A DNA stretch of 41,674 nucleotides from assembly GCA_009692265.1 (NCBI GenBank), contig SHZM01000030.1, positions 1 to 41,674 of the forward strand. Direction: 5' to 3'. This DNA comes from Gammaproteobacteria bacterium (GTDB lineage Bacteria; Pseudomonadota; Gammaproteobacteria; Ga0077536). Numbering within the stretch: the stretch's first letter is position 1; every line of letters begins with the position of its first letter. The position numbers and the translations under genes were made by a program. The notes beneath the pieces were generated by a model, which saw only the letters and a list, made by a program, of their open reading frames with translations, did not search any database and was not told the DNA's origin. This document shows positions 16,094 to 25,194 of this stretch, piece by piece.

Positions 16094-16220
16094 GTCATAC
16101 CCCTGTGTTTAGTATCGTGTAGCGTAGCGTGTGGCCGGACATCTGGCGAGAGTGTCCCCAGGCATGCGGGCCGCTGCCACGTTTTTGGCGCTTCAGCCGG
16201 GCAGAACTGAGGTTTTTTGG

Positions 16221-17147
16221 TCATACCCAAGAGCGCGGTTTTAAGTAACGCGAATAGAGCGCAGCCTCTGGCGTGCCCGGGATCGGCTGCCAGTTATATC
16301 GAAAGCGCACGGCGGGCGGCAGCGACATCAGAATCGATTCGGTCCGTCCGCCGGTTTGAAGCCCAAACAGGGTGCCGCGATCGTAGACTAAATTAAATTC
16401 TACATACCGACCACGTCGATAGAGCTGGAAATCACGTTCGGCTTCACCATAGGGCATCGCCGCTCGTCGCGCGACGATTGGGGCGTAGGCTTGTAAGTAG
16501 TGATCTCCGACGCTTTGCGCGAAAGCGAAACTCCGGGCGAAGCCCCTGTCGTTTAAGTCATCGAAAAACAGTCCGCCGACCCCACGCTGCTCGTCGCGGT
16601 GCTTGAGGTAAAAATACTCGTCACACCACTGCTTGTAACGCGCATAAACGTCCGGCCCAAACGGCGCGCACGCCGCCTGCGCGGTGCGGTGCCAATGCAC
16701 AACGTCTTCGTCAAAGCCGTAATAGGGAGTGAGATCAAAACCGCCGCCGAACCAGAATACCGGCAAGGCGTCGGGCTTGGTCGCGACAAAGAACCGCACG
16801 TTTGCATGAGAAGTTGGTACATACGGATTGCGCGGGTGGACGACCAGCGAGACCCCCATTGCGCGATACTCGCAACCCGTGAGTTCAGGTCGCTTGGCGG
16901 TTGCGGCTGGCGGCAGCGCGTCACCGCTGACATTCGAAAAATTCACTCCGGCTTGTTCGAATACGGCGCCTTCGGTAAGGACACGGGTCGAACCACCACC
17001 GCCAGCCGGGCGCTCCCAGAGGTCTTGCGCGAAGTGAGCGGTGCCGTCGAGTTCTTCCAAACCGGCGCAGATCCGATTTTGCAATTCGCGCAAATAGGTT
17101 TCGACGGCAGTGAGGTCAATTTCGTCGCTGTGAGCGGTGCCCGACAT
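16221..17147 (-). CDS. hemF: Oxygen-dependent coproporphyrinogen III oxidase
   Basis: HemF decarboxylates two propionates of coproporphyrinogen III using O2, giving protoporphyrinogen IX. At 308 residues it has the expected length. Conserved stretches include [76 protein letters not shown] and the closing FRYNWQP-PGTPE. I use the ATG at 17145-17147; a longer frame to 17195 adds unconserved residues. It is divergent from hisB with 81 bp between. Presence of HemF points to aerobic or microaerobic growth. Confidence 0.97.
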   Translation of the reverse strand: MSGTAHSDEIDLTAVETYLRELQNRICAGLEELDGTAHFAQDLWERPAGGGGSTRVLTEGAVFEQAGVNFSNVSGDALPPAATAKRPELTGCEYRAMGVSLVVHPRNPYVPTSHANVRFFVATKPDALPVFWFGGGFDLTPYYGFDEDVVHWHRTAQAACAPFGPDVYARYKQWCDEYFYLKHRDEQRGVGGLFFDDLNDRGFARSFAFAQSVGDHYLQAYAPIVARRAAMPYGEAERDFQLYRRGRYVEFNLVYDRGTLFGLQTGGRTESILMSLPPAVRFRYNWQPIPGTPEAALYSRYLKPRSWV

Positions 17148-17228
17148 GAAGTTTTGATCCGCGCCCGGCGCGCCTCCGTGGTATCGTGTGACCAATGTTA
17201 ACTAAATCTCGCGAAACGCCAACCCGCC

Positions 17229-17822
17229 ATGAGTGACCGCCGCGCGCGCATCGAGCGCAAGACTAAAGAAACCCAGATCACCGTGGAGGTCAATCTCGAC
17301 GGCACCGGGGCGAGCCGCTTCAATACCGGCCTACCGTTTCTCGAACACATGCTTGATCAAATCTGCCGGCATGGCTTGATCGATCTCTCGGTGGAAGCAG
17401 CCGGCGATCTCGCGATCGATGCACATCACACGGTGGAAGATATCGGGATCACCTTAGGCCAGGCGCTGACTCAGGCGTGGGGTGATAAAGCCGGTCTGCG
17501 GCGTTACGGTCACGCCTATGTGCCGCTCGATGAAGCCTTGTCGCGAGTGGTGATCGATCTCTCGGGCAGACCGAGCCTCGAGTATCACGTGCAATTTCCG
17601 CGCGCGCAGGTCGGCGCTTTTGACGTCGATTTATTCTACGAGTTCTTCCAAGGGCTGGTGAATCACGCGCTCGTGACCTTGCACATAGACAGTCTGCGCG
17701 GGCGCAATGCGCACCACATCATCGAAACTATTTTTAAGGCCTTCGGTCGCGCCCTGCGCATGGCCTGCGAAGTCGATGCGCGATCGGGCGGCGCGATGCC
17801 CTCGACCAAAGGCTCGCTGTAG
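17229..17822 (+). CDS. hisB: Imidazoleglycerol-phosphate dehydratase
   Basis: A 197-residue monofunctional HisB, which dehydrates imidazole glycerol phosphate in histidine synthesis. Metal-binding motifs are all present: [26 protein letters not shown], then [20 protein letters not shown]. The fused histidinol-phosphatase domain of E. coli HisB is absent, as in most bacteria. Starts at ATG 17229 and is followed after 9 bp by hisH. Confidence 0.97.
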   Translation: MSDRRARIERKTKETQITVEVNLDGTGASRFNTGLPFLEHMLDQICRHGLIDLSVEAAGDLAIDAHHTVEDIGITLGQALTQAWGDKAGLRRYGHAYVPLDEALSRVVIDLSGRPSLEYHVQFPRAQVGAFDVDLFYEFFQGLVNHALVTLHIDSLRGRNAHHIIETIFKAFGRALRMACEVDARSGGAMPSTKGSL

Positions 17823-17831
17823 GAGTTCCCC

Positions 17832-18482
17832 ATGCAATTGGTCGCCGTCGTCGATTACGGCGGGAGCAATCTTCGTTCGGTCGCCAAAGCGGTGGAATTC
17901 GTCGCCGACGACCGCCATGAAGTTCGCATCACCGACAATCCGACCGACATCCTGAACGCGGATCGCGTGGTGTTTCCAGGCCAGGGCGCGATCGGTGATT
18001 GCATGGGGCGCTTGGTCGAGCGCGGGTTGATCACCACGCTCCAAGAATGTTTGCGAACGCGGCCCTTCTTTGGCATCTGTCTGGGCCTGCAATCGCTAAT
18101 GCAGACCAGCGACGAAGACGGCGGCGTCGCTTGTTTAGCCGCGTATCCCGGCTTCGTCCGCCGTTTTCGTGCCGATGCGGGCCCGAACCCTGATGGTACG
18201 CCGCGCAAGATCCCGCACATGGGCTGGAACCAAGTCAAATGGAGCAAACCGCATCCGCTGGTGGCCGGGATCGCTAGTGGCAGCCGGTTTTACTTCGTGC
18301 ACAGTTATTTCGTCGTACCTGATGACGACGCTGTGGTGATGGGACGGACCGAGTATATCGATTCGTTTGTTTCCGCACTCGCCACAGGCTTCGTGTTCGC
18401 GACGCAATTCCACCCGGAAAAAAGCGCCACCGCCGGTTTGCAGCTGCTGCGCAATTTTTTGCAGTGGGATGGGACCGTCTAG
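17832..18482 (+). CDS. hisH: Imidazole glycerol phosphate synthase, glutaminase subunit
   Basis: A 216-residue class I glutamine amidotransferase. The nucleophile elbow is FFGICLGLQ with Cys near residue 81; the His-Glu pair is in QFHPEKS near 196-198. It supplies ammonia to HisF. GTAGGAG precedes the ATG. Normally hisA and hisF follow in the same operon, but here the next gene is a convergent EamA exporter 23 bp on, so HisF must be encoded elsewhere. Confidence 0.97.
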   Translation: MQLVAVVDYGGSNLRSVAKAVEFVADDRHEVRITDNPTDILNADRVVFPGQGAIGDCMGRLVERGLITTLQECLRTRPFFGICLGLQSLMQTSDEDGGVACLAAYPGFVRRFRADAGPNPDGTPRKIPHMGWNQVKWSKPHPLVAGIASGSRFYFVHSYFVVPDDDAVVMGRTEYIDSFVSALATGFVFATQFHPEKSATAGLQLLRNFLQWDGTV

Positions 18483-18505
18483 CCAACCCGGTGCGGGTCG
18501 CGCGG

Positions 18506-19411
18506 TTATTCCCGCCCCATTGGACCCGCCAGTTCGACGTGCTGGCGTAACGCCCGGATCCCGATGATCAGGAGTGCAAGCAGAATTAAACTCATCCCGG
18601 TCAGTTCTTCCGGACGTGGCCGTTCGCCAAAGTGCCAGGCGGCGGAAACGATCGCGATCACCGGCACGGCGAGCATGCTCATGCTCGCGATCCCAGCTTC
18701 AACATGCTTCAACGCATAGACCCACAACAACCAACCCGCCGCCGTTGAGACGATCGCGGTCCCCAGTAAAACGCTAATGAATTGACCAGACCACGCGACG
18801 GCCGGCTCACTACTGACGAGGGAAATCAGGAACAGCGGAATAGCGCCCAGCATCATCTGCCAGGCGGTGAGTGAGAGGAGATCGCGCGGTGCCGCGCGCT
18901 GCAGGCGTTTCACCATGATCGAGCCGATCGCCCACAACACCCCCGACACGAGCGCGAGCAGCTTACTCAAAATCAATCCATGAAAATCCCACGGGCGAAG
19001 GATAATCAGCAAGCCAATAGCGGCGAGCCCAACCGCCAGCCACTGGCTCCCTTGCACCCGTTCACCGAGTAACGGCCAAGCGAGAATCAAAGTCCAAAAG
19101 GGCATTGTGAACACGAGGATCGAGGTCGAACCAACCCCGCCTTGCACCAGTGCCCACATGCTAAGTCCGACGAACGCAGTGGTCTGGATAAGGCCAAGCA
19201 GCAATAACTCACCGATGCGATCGGGTTTGAGCGAGCGACCCGTGAGCGGCAACGCCAGCAATAAGCAAATCGAGGCGAGCAACGCACGGTACGCTGCATA
19301 CGTGAACGGACCGGCATCCGTCAACGCCAGCTTATTCAAGATCCAGCTATACCCCCAGCACAACGAGAGGAGGATCAACGCCAACGCCGGCAGGAAACTC
19401 AACCGCGCCAT
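18506..19411 (-). CDS. EamA-family (DMT) exporter
   Basis: A 301-residue inner-membrane protein with about ten hydrophobic segments in two EamA repeats, the first starting with LALILLSLCWGYSWILNKLAL and the second around LLALVSGVLWAIGSIMVKRL. The family exports amino acids, nucleotides or other metabolites; substrate not predictable. It is 57 bp downstream of msbA on the same strand and ends against hisH. Confidence 0.9.
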   Translation of the reverse strand: MARLSFLPALALILLSLCWGYSWILNKLALTDAGPFTYAAYRALLASICLLLALPLTGRSLKPDRIGELLLLGLIQTTAFVGLSMWALVQGGVGSTSILVFTMPFWTLILAWPLLGERVQGSQWLAVGLAAIGLLIILRPWDFHGLILSKLLALVSGVLWAIGSIMVKRLQRAAPRDLLSLTAWQMMLGAIPLFLISLVSSEPAVAWSGQFISVLLGTAIVSTAAGWLLWVYALKHVEAGIASMSMLAVPVIAIVSAAWHFGERPRPEELTGMSLILLALLIIGIRALRQHVELAGPMGRE

Positions 19412-19468
19412 TGCTAAATGCAGCCAGCGGTAAAAAAGTACAGGGCCGGGATCATGAGCGCATGCAAA

Positions 19469-21256
19469 CTAGCAGGATCCGCTCGCATTAGCTGAGGCGC
19501 TCACCGGCACCACGTCATCCGGCGCTGCACGCTGCAACGCATATAACTTGGCATACAGTCCACGCTCCTGCAGTAGCTCTTCGTGTCTGCCGTGCTCGAT
19601 GATCCTGCCATCTTCAAGCACGACAACCCGGTCGACCCCTTCAATCGTAGACAGCCGATGCGCGATGATGAGGCAGGTGCGACCTTTGCGCAGCACGCCC
19701 AGGGCTTGCTGAATACGGCGTTCGGATTCGGCATCGAGCGCGGAGGTCGCTTCGTCGAGAATCAGGATTGGCGCGTTTTTCAGGATCGCGCGCGCGATCG
19801 CAAGGCGTTGCCGCTGCCCACCCGAGAGCCGCACGCCGTTATCGCCGATCAAGGTGTTAAACCCCTCCGGCAGAGCCGCGACAAACTCCGTGACAAACGC
19901 GGCCTCTGCCGCGGCGAGTACATGGTCGCGCGGTTCATTCCGGAGCGAGCCATAGGCGATGTTGTTGAAAATCGTATCGTTGAACAGCACCACCTGCTGC
20001 CCCACATAGGCGATCTGCCGCCGCAGGCCACGCAGCTCGCAGTCGTTAAGTGGGATGTCGTCCAGCGACACCGTGCCGCGGCTTGGTTCATAGAAGCGCG
20101 GGATCAGATTCACCAAGGTGGTCTTGCCGCTGCCTGAGGGGCCGACCAGAGCGACGGACTCGCCAGCTTCGATCCGAAAATCGATATCGTTCAAGACCGG
20201 CTTCTCACCGTAGGCCGCGCTGACCTGCCTGAATTCAAGAGTGCCGCGCACCTTGCTGAGTTGGCGATTGCCGCTATTGGCTTCTGGCGGTTCATCGATT
20301 AACGCGAAAATGCTCTCGGCGGCCGCCAGCCCGCGCTGCAGATATTCATTCATGCTGGTCAACCGCTTGATCGGCGCGAGCAGCAGTGCGGTGGCGGCGA
20401 CGAAGGAAATAAAATCGCCGCGGGTCATCTCACCGTGAGTCGCTTCGCGTAAGGCCAGCACCATCATCAACCCCACCCCCAGGGCGATCAGCGCCTGGAT
20501 CACAGGTTCCATCGCGGCGTTAGTCCCGATCACTTTCATCTGAAATTGGCGGGCGGCTTTAATCGCCCGATCAAAGCGACTGGTCTCGTACTCCTGGCCG
20601 CCAAAAATCTTAATGTCGCGATGCCCCCCGAGGGTTTCTTCCATGACCACATTGATGTCGCCCATCGAACTCTGCAGGCGCTTGCTCATATCTCGCATCC
20701 GCGCCGAAACCCGATTGATGACCCAACCGATCGGAGGTGCTAGCACGACCAAAAATAGTGCTAGCCGCCAGTTAATGAACACCATGTAGCCGAGCAAGGC
20801 CGTGATGACGACCGAATCCTTGACCAATACCGTTAAGCAATGCGTGGCAGCCTGCGCGACCTGTGTCACATCAAAGGTGAACTTCGACAGCACCTGTCCG
20901 GCCGATTTCTGGTCGAAAAATCGGGTTGGCAGGGCGATCAGATTTCGGAACATCGCACCGCGCAGATCCATGACCACCCGGTGCGCGACCCAGCTTAACC
21001 CTACATTGGCGACATAACTCATAACCCCCCGCGCGAGGAATAGCGCGACTAAGGCGACGGGGATTAACAGCGAGTACTGCCTAGCCGTATTACCGAACTC
21101 CTCATCGACCAGGTAGCGCAGCAGCGCCGGCAGTATCCATTCGGTCGCTGCGAGCGCGACCATGCCGAGCAGGGAGCTTAAAAAGATCGCGCGGTGGGGA
21201 CGTAGTGCGCGCAGTAGCCGCCGATAGATCTCGGCTGCGGGAGTCGGTTTCAGCAT
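19469..21256 (-). CDS. msbA: Lipid A/lipid flippase ABC transporter MsbA
   Basis: A 595-residue half-transporter with a six-helix membrane domain (about 20-310) and an ATPase domain. Motifs: Walker A GPSGSGKTTLV near 380, Q-loop YVGQQVVLF, signature LSGGQRQRLAIARA near 484 and Walker B ILILDEATSALD, then the His switch IIAHRLSTI. Length and RFFDQKSAGQVLSKFTFD in the membrane part fit MsbA, which flips lipid A core across the inner membrane. The last 25 or so residues are unconserved. It is divergent from the ParA-like gene. Confidence 0.9.
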   Translation of the reverse strand: MLKPTPAAEIYRRLLRALRPHRAIFLSSLLGMVALAATEWILPALLRYLVDEEFGNTARQYSLLIPVALVALFLARGVMSYVANVGLSWVAHRVVMDLRGAMFRNLIALPTRFFDQKSAGQVLSKFTFDVTQVAQAATHCLTVLVKDSVVITALLGYMVFINWRLALFLVVLAPPIGWVINRVSARMRDMSKRLQSSMGDINVVMEETLGGHRDIKIFGGQEYETSRFDRAIKAARQFQMKVIGTNAAMEPVIQALIALGVGLMMVLALREATHGEMTRGDFISFVAATALLLAPIKRLTSMNEYLQRGLAAAESIFALIDEPPEANSGNRQLSKVRGTLEFRQVSAAYGEKPVLNDIDFRIEAGESVALVGPSGSGKTTLVNLIPRFYEPSRGTVSLDDIPLNDCELRGLRRQIAYVGQQVVLFNDTIFNNIAYGSLRNEPRDHVLAAAEAAFVTEFVAALPEGFNTLIGDNGVRLSGGQRQRLAIARAILKNAPILILDEATSALDAESERRIQQALGVLRKGRTCLIIAHRLSTIEGVDRVVVLEDGRIIEHGRHEELLQERGLYAKLYALQRAAPDDVVPVSASANASGSC

Positions 21257-21374
21257 GCGCGCACTATGCCCGCCTAGTTGAGGTTTTGCACTCGCACAAT
21301 CGGCTTGGAGCGGGAATTGGTCGCGTTTCGTGTCATTTAATTTTTAAACGCGAGGCGACCGCGGCGATTCGTTC

Positions 21375-21380
21375 TATACT
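21375..21380 (+). promoter_or_regulatory. Candidate -10 box for the ParA-like gene
   Basis: TATACT lies 34 bases before the GTG start, in the msbA/parA divergent region. No good -35 hexamer is seen 17 bases upstream, so this is tentative. Confidence 0.3.
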
Positions 21381-21413
21381 TGGCGCGACACTTAAAACGA
21401 ACCGGGGGGAAAT

Positions 21414-22070
21414 GTGCGCACCATACTTGTCCTGAATTCCAAAGGCGGCAGCGGTAAAACCACCGTCGCGATAAATATCGCGGGCTTTTTCGCCGATCGC
21501 GGCCAAGCCGTCGCCTTGGCCGATTTCGATGTCCAACACAGCTCGCTCGACTGGCTTGCCTCCCGCGAAGCCGATCGCCCCGAGATTAAAGGCATCGACG
21601 CTGCGAACCATGGTTTGCGGGTGCCGAGCGGCACCGAAATTCTGGTCATGGACGCGCCGGCCGCAACCCACGGCGAGGAACTCGGTGCGCTGGTGAGACG
21701 CGCCCAAACCATCGTCATTCCGGTGATTCCCTCGCCCGTCGACCTGCGTGCGGCCGAGCGCTTTTTGAGCGACCTCGCAAAGGTGCGAGTAGTCGAGCGC
21801 CACGAGGTTAAAGTGGCGACTGTGGCCAATCGCGCGCGCGAAGGGACCCAAGCCACGGCGGAACTCGGGGAATACCTGGAGCAACTGAAATTACCGAATG
21901 GACGCAAACTACCGTTCCTGGCCAATTTACGTTCGAGCGTGAATTATCTGCGCGCGGCCGAGCGGGGCTTATCGATCTTTGAATTCGCGCCGATGGCGAC
22001 CGCCCCCGATCGCGAATGCTGGTCGCCGTTGACGAAGTGGTTAACCAGCGCTCGGAGTGTGCCGGAATAG
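21414..22070 (+). CDS. Orphan ParA/MinD-type ATPase
   Basis: A 218-residue deviant Walker ATPase: NSKGGSGKTTVAINIAGFFA at 8-27 with the signature Lys before GG, ALADFDVQHSSLDWL as the A' motif, ILVMDAPAA as Walker B. It is short and lacks the N-terminal DNA-binding extension of chromosomal ParA, and no parB is near. Such orphans position cargo such as chemoreceptors, carboxysomes or flagella, or serve plasmid-like partition. The start is GTG at 21414 after GGGGGGA; an ATG two bases upstream is in the wrong frame. Stop at 22070 abuts a REPIN-like repeat. Confidence 0.9.
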   Translation: MRTILVLNSKGGSGKTTVAINIAGFFADRGQAVALADFDVQHSSLDWLASREADRPEIKGIDAANHGLRVPSGTEILVMDAPAATHGEELGALVRRAQTIVIPVIPSPVDLRAAERFLSDLAKVRVVERHEVKVATVANRAREGTQATAELGEYLEQLKLPNGRKLPFLANLRSSVNYLRAAERGLSIFEFAPMATAPDRECWSPLTKWLTSARSVPE

Positions 22071-22153
22071 CGTTCAAGGGGTCCGGGTTGATGAAAAATC
22101 CGCTCGTGATTTGAGGTGCATCGCTTTTTTCATCAACTCTGACCCTTTGAACG
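22071..22153. repeat. REPIN-like palindromic element
   Basis: Left arm CGTTCAAGGGGTC, then CGGGTTGATGAAAAA, matches with a few mismatches the reverse complement of the right arm, which ends GACCCTTTGAACG at 22141-22153. The two arms of about 28 bases flank some 27 bases. GGGTC-GAGTTGATGAAAAA is a motif I know from REP doublets mobilised by RAYT transposases. It sits between the convergent parA and hemY genes and could act as a bidirectional terminator. Its right arm encodes the last hemY codons. Confidence 0.72.
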
Positions 22154-23320
22154 AGTTGCAAAATCAAGCCCCAGTTGCCGTTGCCGCGTGGCGAGCGCCG
22201 GCTCGTTCAAGTGCTCCGCGGCATCGGCGAGCAGGCGGTAACCTAGGGCAGAGGGCGCGCGCGCAAGCGCGGCTTCGAGGTAGCCACGGGCCTTACCCCA
22301 TAATTCGGCGGTCAGACACAGCCGTCCGAGCGCCAACAACAGGTCCGGATCTTCCCGATGCTGCGCCAGCCAGGATTCTGCCTGACGTATGGTGTCTGAG
22401 GGATCGGGTGCGCGTAATTCACCGTACACGGCTATGAGTCGCGGATCCCAAGTCGCGACCAGCGCTTTGCGCAACACTTTCTCCGCTTCGACCGTTTCCT
22501 GCAATTGCAACAAGACCGTGGCGTAGGCTGCCAACACGATCGGCACCGTCCGCGTGGTTTTCGGCAGGGTGTCCCACGCACTCGTCAGCTCTGAGCGCGA
22601 GGCGTAAGGCTTGGAGAGAAGCTGGGCGGCCCCTTCGGCTTCGAGTTCGGTTAAGCGCGCCGGTGGATAGACTTGGGCGCGCTTCAAGTGTGGGAGCAGG
22701 CCGGTGAATTCGTCCCATTTCCCACGTGCCGCCAAACTACGCTGTTGGAGATCAAGGACCCTCTTATGTTTTGGGTAGCGCGTCGCGACGTCAGCGAGGG
22801 CAGTTTCCGCTGCCGCCGCATTACCATCGGCCATCTGCATTTCGATCGTTTGCAGATCGATCGCCAGCGCGTGTTCCTGGGTGTTCGCGCGAGCCAACGC
22901 GAGCAAGCGGTCCCGGCGCTCGGTTGCCTGCTGCCCGTGGGCGGCTTGGGCTGCGGCGAGGAGATGACCGGCGGCCACCTCATCCCCCGCATCACGGGTT
23001 AACAAGCGCTCCGCTTGCTGGTATTCACCCGCCGCTAACGCGAGCAAGCCCCCATTTAAATTTTGATAACGGCGCTGCAAACGCCGCTCACGTCGCCAAC
23101 GTCCCAGGCGGCGACGCAAGGTGACTAGTTGCCACAGCATGCGCAGCAAGACCACTGTCAACAAGGTCGCGCTGCCCACCACCACGACCGCGACAAACAA
23201 GCTCGTGCGCAGCACGGTCCCGCCGTAGGTCAATACCACCATGCCCGGATCATGGCTGAAGACCTGACCTAAGGTGACCGCCATCGCGAGCGCCAGTAAA
23301 ACCGTCACCAACAAGTTCAT
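22133..23320 (-). CDS. hemY: HemY, haem operon inner-membrane TPR protein
   Basis: This 395-residue protein has two N-terminal membrane helices (residues 1-20 and about 40-62) followed by a helical, TPR-like periplasmic or cytoplasmic part (repeated A-A-EA motifs, LLLALGRLCLTAELWGKARGYLEAAL near 335). It is the gammaproteobacterial HemY (not protoporphyrinogen oxidase), role unclear. It is the last gene of hemCDXY, 9 bp after hemX. The C-terminus TRSKGQS is written by the right arm of the REPIN-like repeat, so the native end was probably replaced. Confidence 0.93.
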   Translation of the reverse strand: MNLLVTVLLALAMAVTLGQVFSHDPGMVVLTYGGTVLRTSLFVAVVVVGSATLLTVVLLRMLWQLVTLRRRLGRWRRERRLQRRYQNLNGGLLALAAGEYQQAERLLTRDAGDEVAAGHLLAAAQAAHGQQATERRDRLLALARANTQEHALAIDLQTIEMQMADGNAAAAETALADVATRYPKHKRVLDLQQRSLAARGKWDEFTGLLPHLKRAQVYPPARLTELEAEGAAQLLSKPYASRSELTSAWDTLPKTTRTVPIVLAAYATVLLQLQETVEAEKVLRKALVATWDPRLIAVYGELRAPDPSDTIRQAESWLAQHREDPDLLLALGRLCLTAELWGKARGYLEAALARAPSALGYRLLADAAEHLNEPALATRQRQLGLDFATRSKGQS

Positions 23321-23329
23321 AGTGGCAGA

Positions 23330-24394
23330 TTAAAGCGCGGGATCCGCGGCGAGCGGTTCGCGACTCGGGGCACCGTCTGTCGCACCTCGTTGCGCATACT
23401 CAAGCGCAGTGTGAGTGGCGTCGAGTTCCGGCAAGGCAGGGTCGAGTTCCAAGGTCGCGATTTCTTTCAGCGCTTCCAGCAGCGGTGTCACCGTCGGATC
23501 GGTTGTCACGAAATAGGTCGTCAACAAGCTTGTTACCCGTGCCACGCTGGCCTGCGCGTTAGCGCTGTCGCGGCGATACAGCGCCAGGCGTAAACTCGCT
23601 ATCTCGGTGCCTAAATGTGTTCTAACCACCGGCTCGCGACCGGGGTCGAGCAAGGCTTGGTCCGTCACGGTGAGTTCGCGCACCTCGATCAGGCTCTTCA
23701 AATCCCGCCAGATCGCGACAACCACGCCTTGCCAGCCGGCCAGCGGTTCGACTTCGGTGGTGCTAACCGCCGTGGTCGTGCGCCAAGCCAAGGCCTCAAT
23801 TGCGCCAGCCTCCGCCCAGTAGCGAGCGAGCGCCGCTGTATCCGGCGCAGCGACAGCACTCAGGCGTTGATGATCGTCGCGCAACGCGGCTTCCAGCGCG
23901 CTGTACGCAATGTCGCCGCGTGCGGCCAGCAGTTCAGCACTTGCCGTGAGCGCCATAAGCGCGGTTGGCACATTGCGCTCGAAGCGCAGCGCGGCGTCCG
24001 CGATGGATACTAAATAGGCGATCCGCGCGATGACCAGGCTCGCCTCAAGGCTGGTATCCGGGTTGGCAATCTGAGCGGTGAGAGTCTCGAGATTCGTTTC
24101 GAGTTCGCGTAAGCGATCCTGGTCGTGCGCGGCGAGGGTCTGCGTTTCCGCCAACGTTTGGCGCAGGGTCTGCATTTCGGCACTGAGGCCGGTGTAGGCG
24201 CGATCGCTGCTGGCGAGGGCGTCGCGAATTCGCGCGCGTTCGGGTAGGTACACACGGTCGTGCCACAACCAAAGGGTGGCGGCGAAGGCGAGCAACAGGA
24301 ACAGCAGAAGAGTCGCGAGCAAGCGGCCGCTGGTGTTGCGCGGCGGTGCCGCGGAAGTTGTCGCGCTTACAGGTACGGGGTGATCACTGCTCAT
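23330..24394 (-). CDS. hemX: HemX, uroporphyrinogen-III C-methyltransferase-like membrane protein
   Basis: A 354-residue protein with a Pro/Thr-rich cytosolic N-terminus, one membrane helix (LLATLLLFLLLAFAATLWLW, about 25-44) and a long coiled-coil stretch (SAEMQTLRQTLAETQTLAAH, then DRLRELETNLETL) before a helical domain. This is HemX of gammaproteobacteria, often annotated as a methyltransferase although no SAM-binding motif is present. Overlaps hemD by 11 bp and precedes hemY by 9 bp, so translation is coupled. Confidence 0.92.
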   Translation of the reverse strand: MSSDHPVPVSATTSAAPPRNTSGRLLATLLLFLLLAFAATLWLWHDRVYLPERARIRDALASSDRAYTGLSAEMQTLRQTLAETQTLAAHDQDRLRELETNLETLTAQIANPDTSLEASLVIARIAYLVSIADAALRFERNVPTALMALTASAELLAARGDIAYSALEAALRDDHQRLSAVAAPDTAALARYWAEAGAIEALAWRTTTAVSTTEVEPLAGWQGVVVAIWRDLKSLIEVRELTVTDQALLDPGREPVVRTHLGTEIASLRLALYRRDSANAQASVARVTSLLTTYFVTTDPTVTPLLEALKEIATLELDPALPELDATHTALEYAQRGATDGAPSREPLAADPAL

Positions 24395-25169
24395 TGTTGG
24401 CCCAGAGAATCAGCGCCTCGACGATACAGTGGTCGCCTGGGCTATCGACCAGTATCGGCTCCATTGTGAAGCCCAGGCGCTCGGCTTCGTGCGCGGTTCG
24501 TTCACCGGCGACCATCAAGGGCACGTCGTACATCATGTCCAGTCCTTCCTGGTCGATTTTCTCGGCAAGATTGGTCAAAGCTTCCGGGCTTGTAATGAGC
24601 GCGATATCCGGGGTGGTAACTTTGCACGCGAGCAAGACATCGGTGAGCCGCGCCGCCGGCACCACGCGCTCGTAAACTTCACAGTAGTCGACCGTGGCAC
24701 CGCGATGCTGCAGGCTCTGCGCCAGTAATTCGCGTCCACCCGCGCCACGGATGATCAACACCTTCTTGCCTTCGATTTCATGCGCCGAGAGGCCAGGCAT
24801 TTTCAGCAAGCCCTCGCTACTGAACTCACCCTTTGGCGTATGCACGTCGATCGCGCCAAGTTCGTGCAAACGTGAGCCGGTACCGACACCCACCGCATAC
24901 ACCGCGTGCTGGGCAATCGATTGTTTCGCGGCCTTTATCATCTGCATGCCGTGTTCGACGGCGTTCTTGCTGATGAAGATCACGATGTCGTAGTCGTTCA
25001 GTTGTTTGATCGCGTCCACGGCCTGTTGATTGCCGTGCCGAGGTTGGATCGCGATCATCGGCGCGAAAACTACCTGACCGCCGCATTTTTCGATTTCGCC
25101 AATTAGCGCCTGCGCCTGCTCCGCGGGGCGAGTAACCAGAACTGTACAACCCTTCAGTGGCCGATCCAT
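24384..25169 (-). CDS. hemD: Uroporphyrinogen-III synthase
   Basis: A 261-residue HemD, which closes hydroxymethylbilane to uroporphyrinogen III with ring D inversion. The divergent family is recognised by VLVTRPAEQAQALIGEIEKCGG at the start, IFISKNAVEHGM near 83, VLIIRGAGGRELLAQSL near 137 and ALITSPEALTNLAEKI near 193. Position between hemC and hemX confirms it. The gap from hemC is 25 bp; its end overlaps hemX. Confidence 0.93.
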   Translation of the reverse strand: MDRPLKGCTVLVTRPAEQAQALIGEIEKCGGQVVFAPMIAIQPRHGNQQAVDAIKQLNDYDIVIFISKNAVEHGMQMIKAAKQSIAQHAVYAVGVGTGSRLHELGAIDVHTPKGEFSSEGLLKMPGLSAHEIEGKKVLIIRGAGGRELLAQSLQHRGATVDYCEVYERVVPAARLTDVLLACKVTTPDIALITSPEALTNLAEKIDQEGLDMMYDVPLMVAGERTAHEAERLGFTMEPILVDSPGDHCIVEALILWANNEQ

Positions 25170-25194
25170 AGCGAGGTACCTCTAACTTCCGCCG

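Noticed and set aside
24384..25169. HemD-HemX fusion
   Set aside because: Stop and start are separate and in different frames with an 11-bp overlap.
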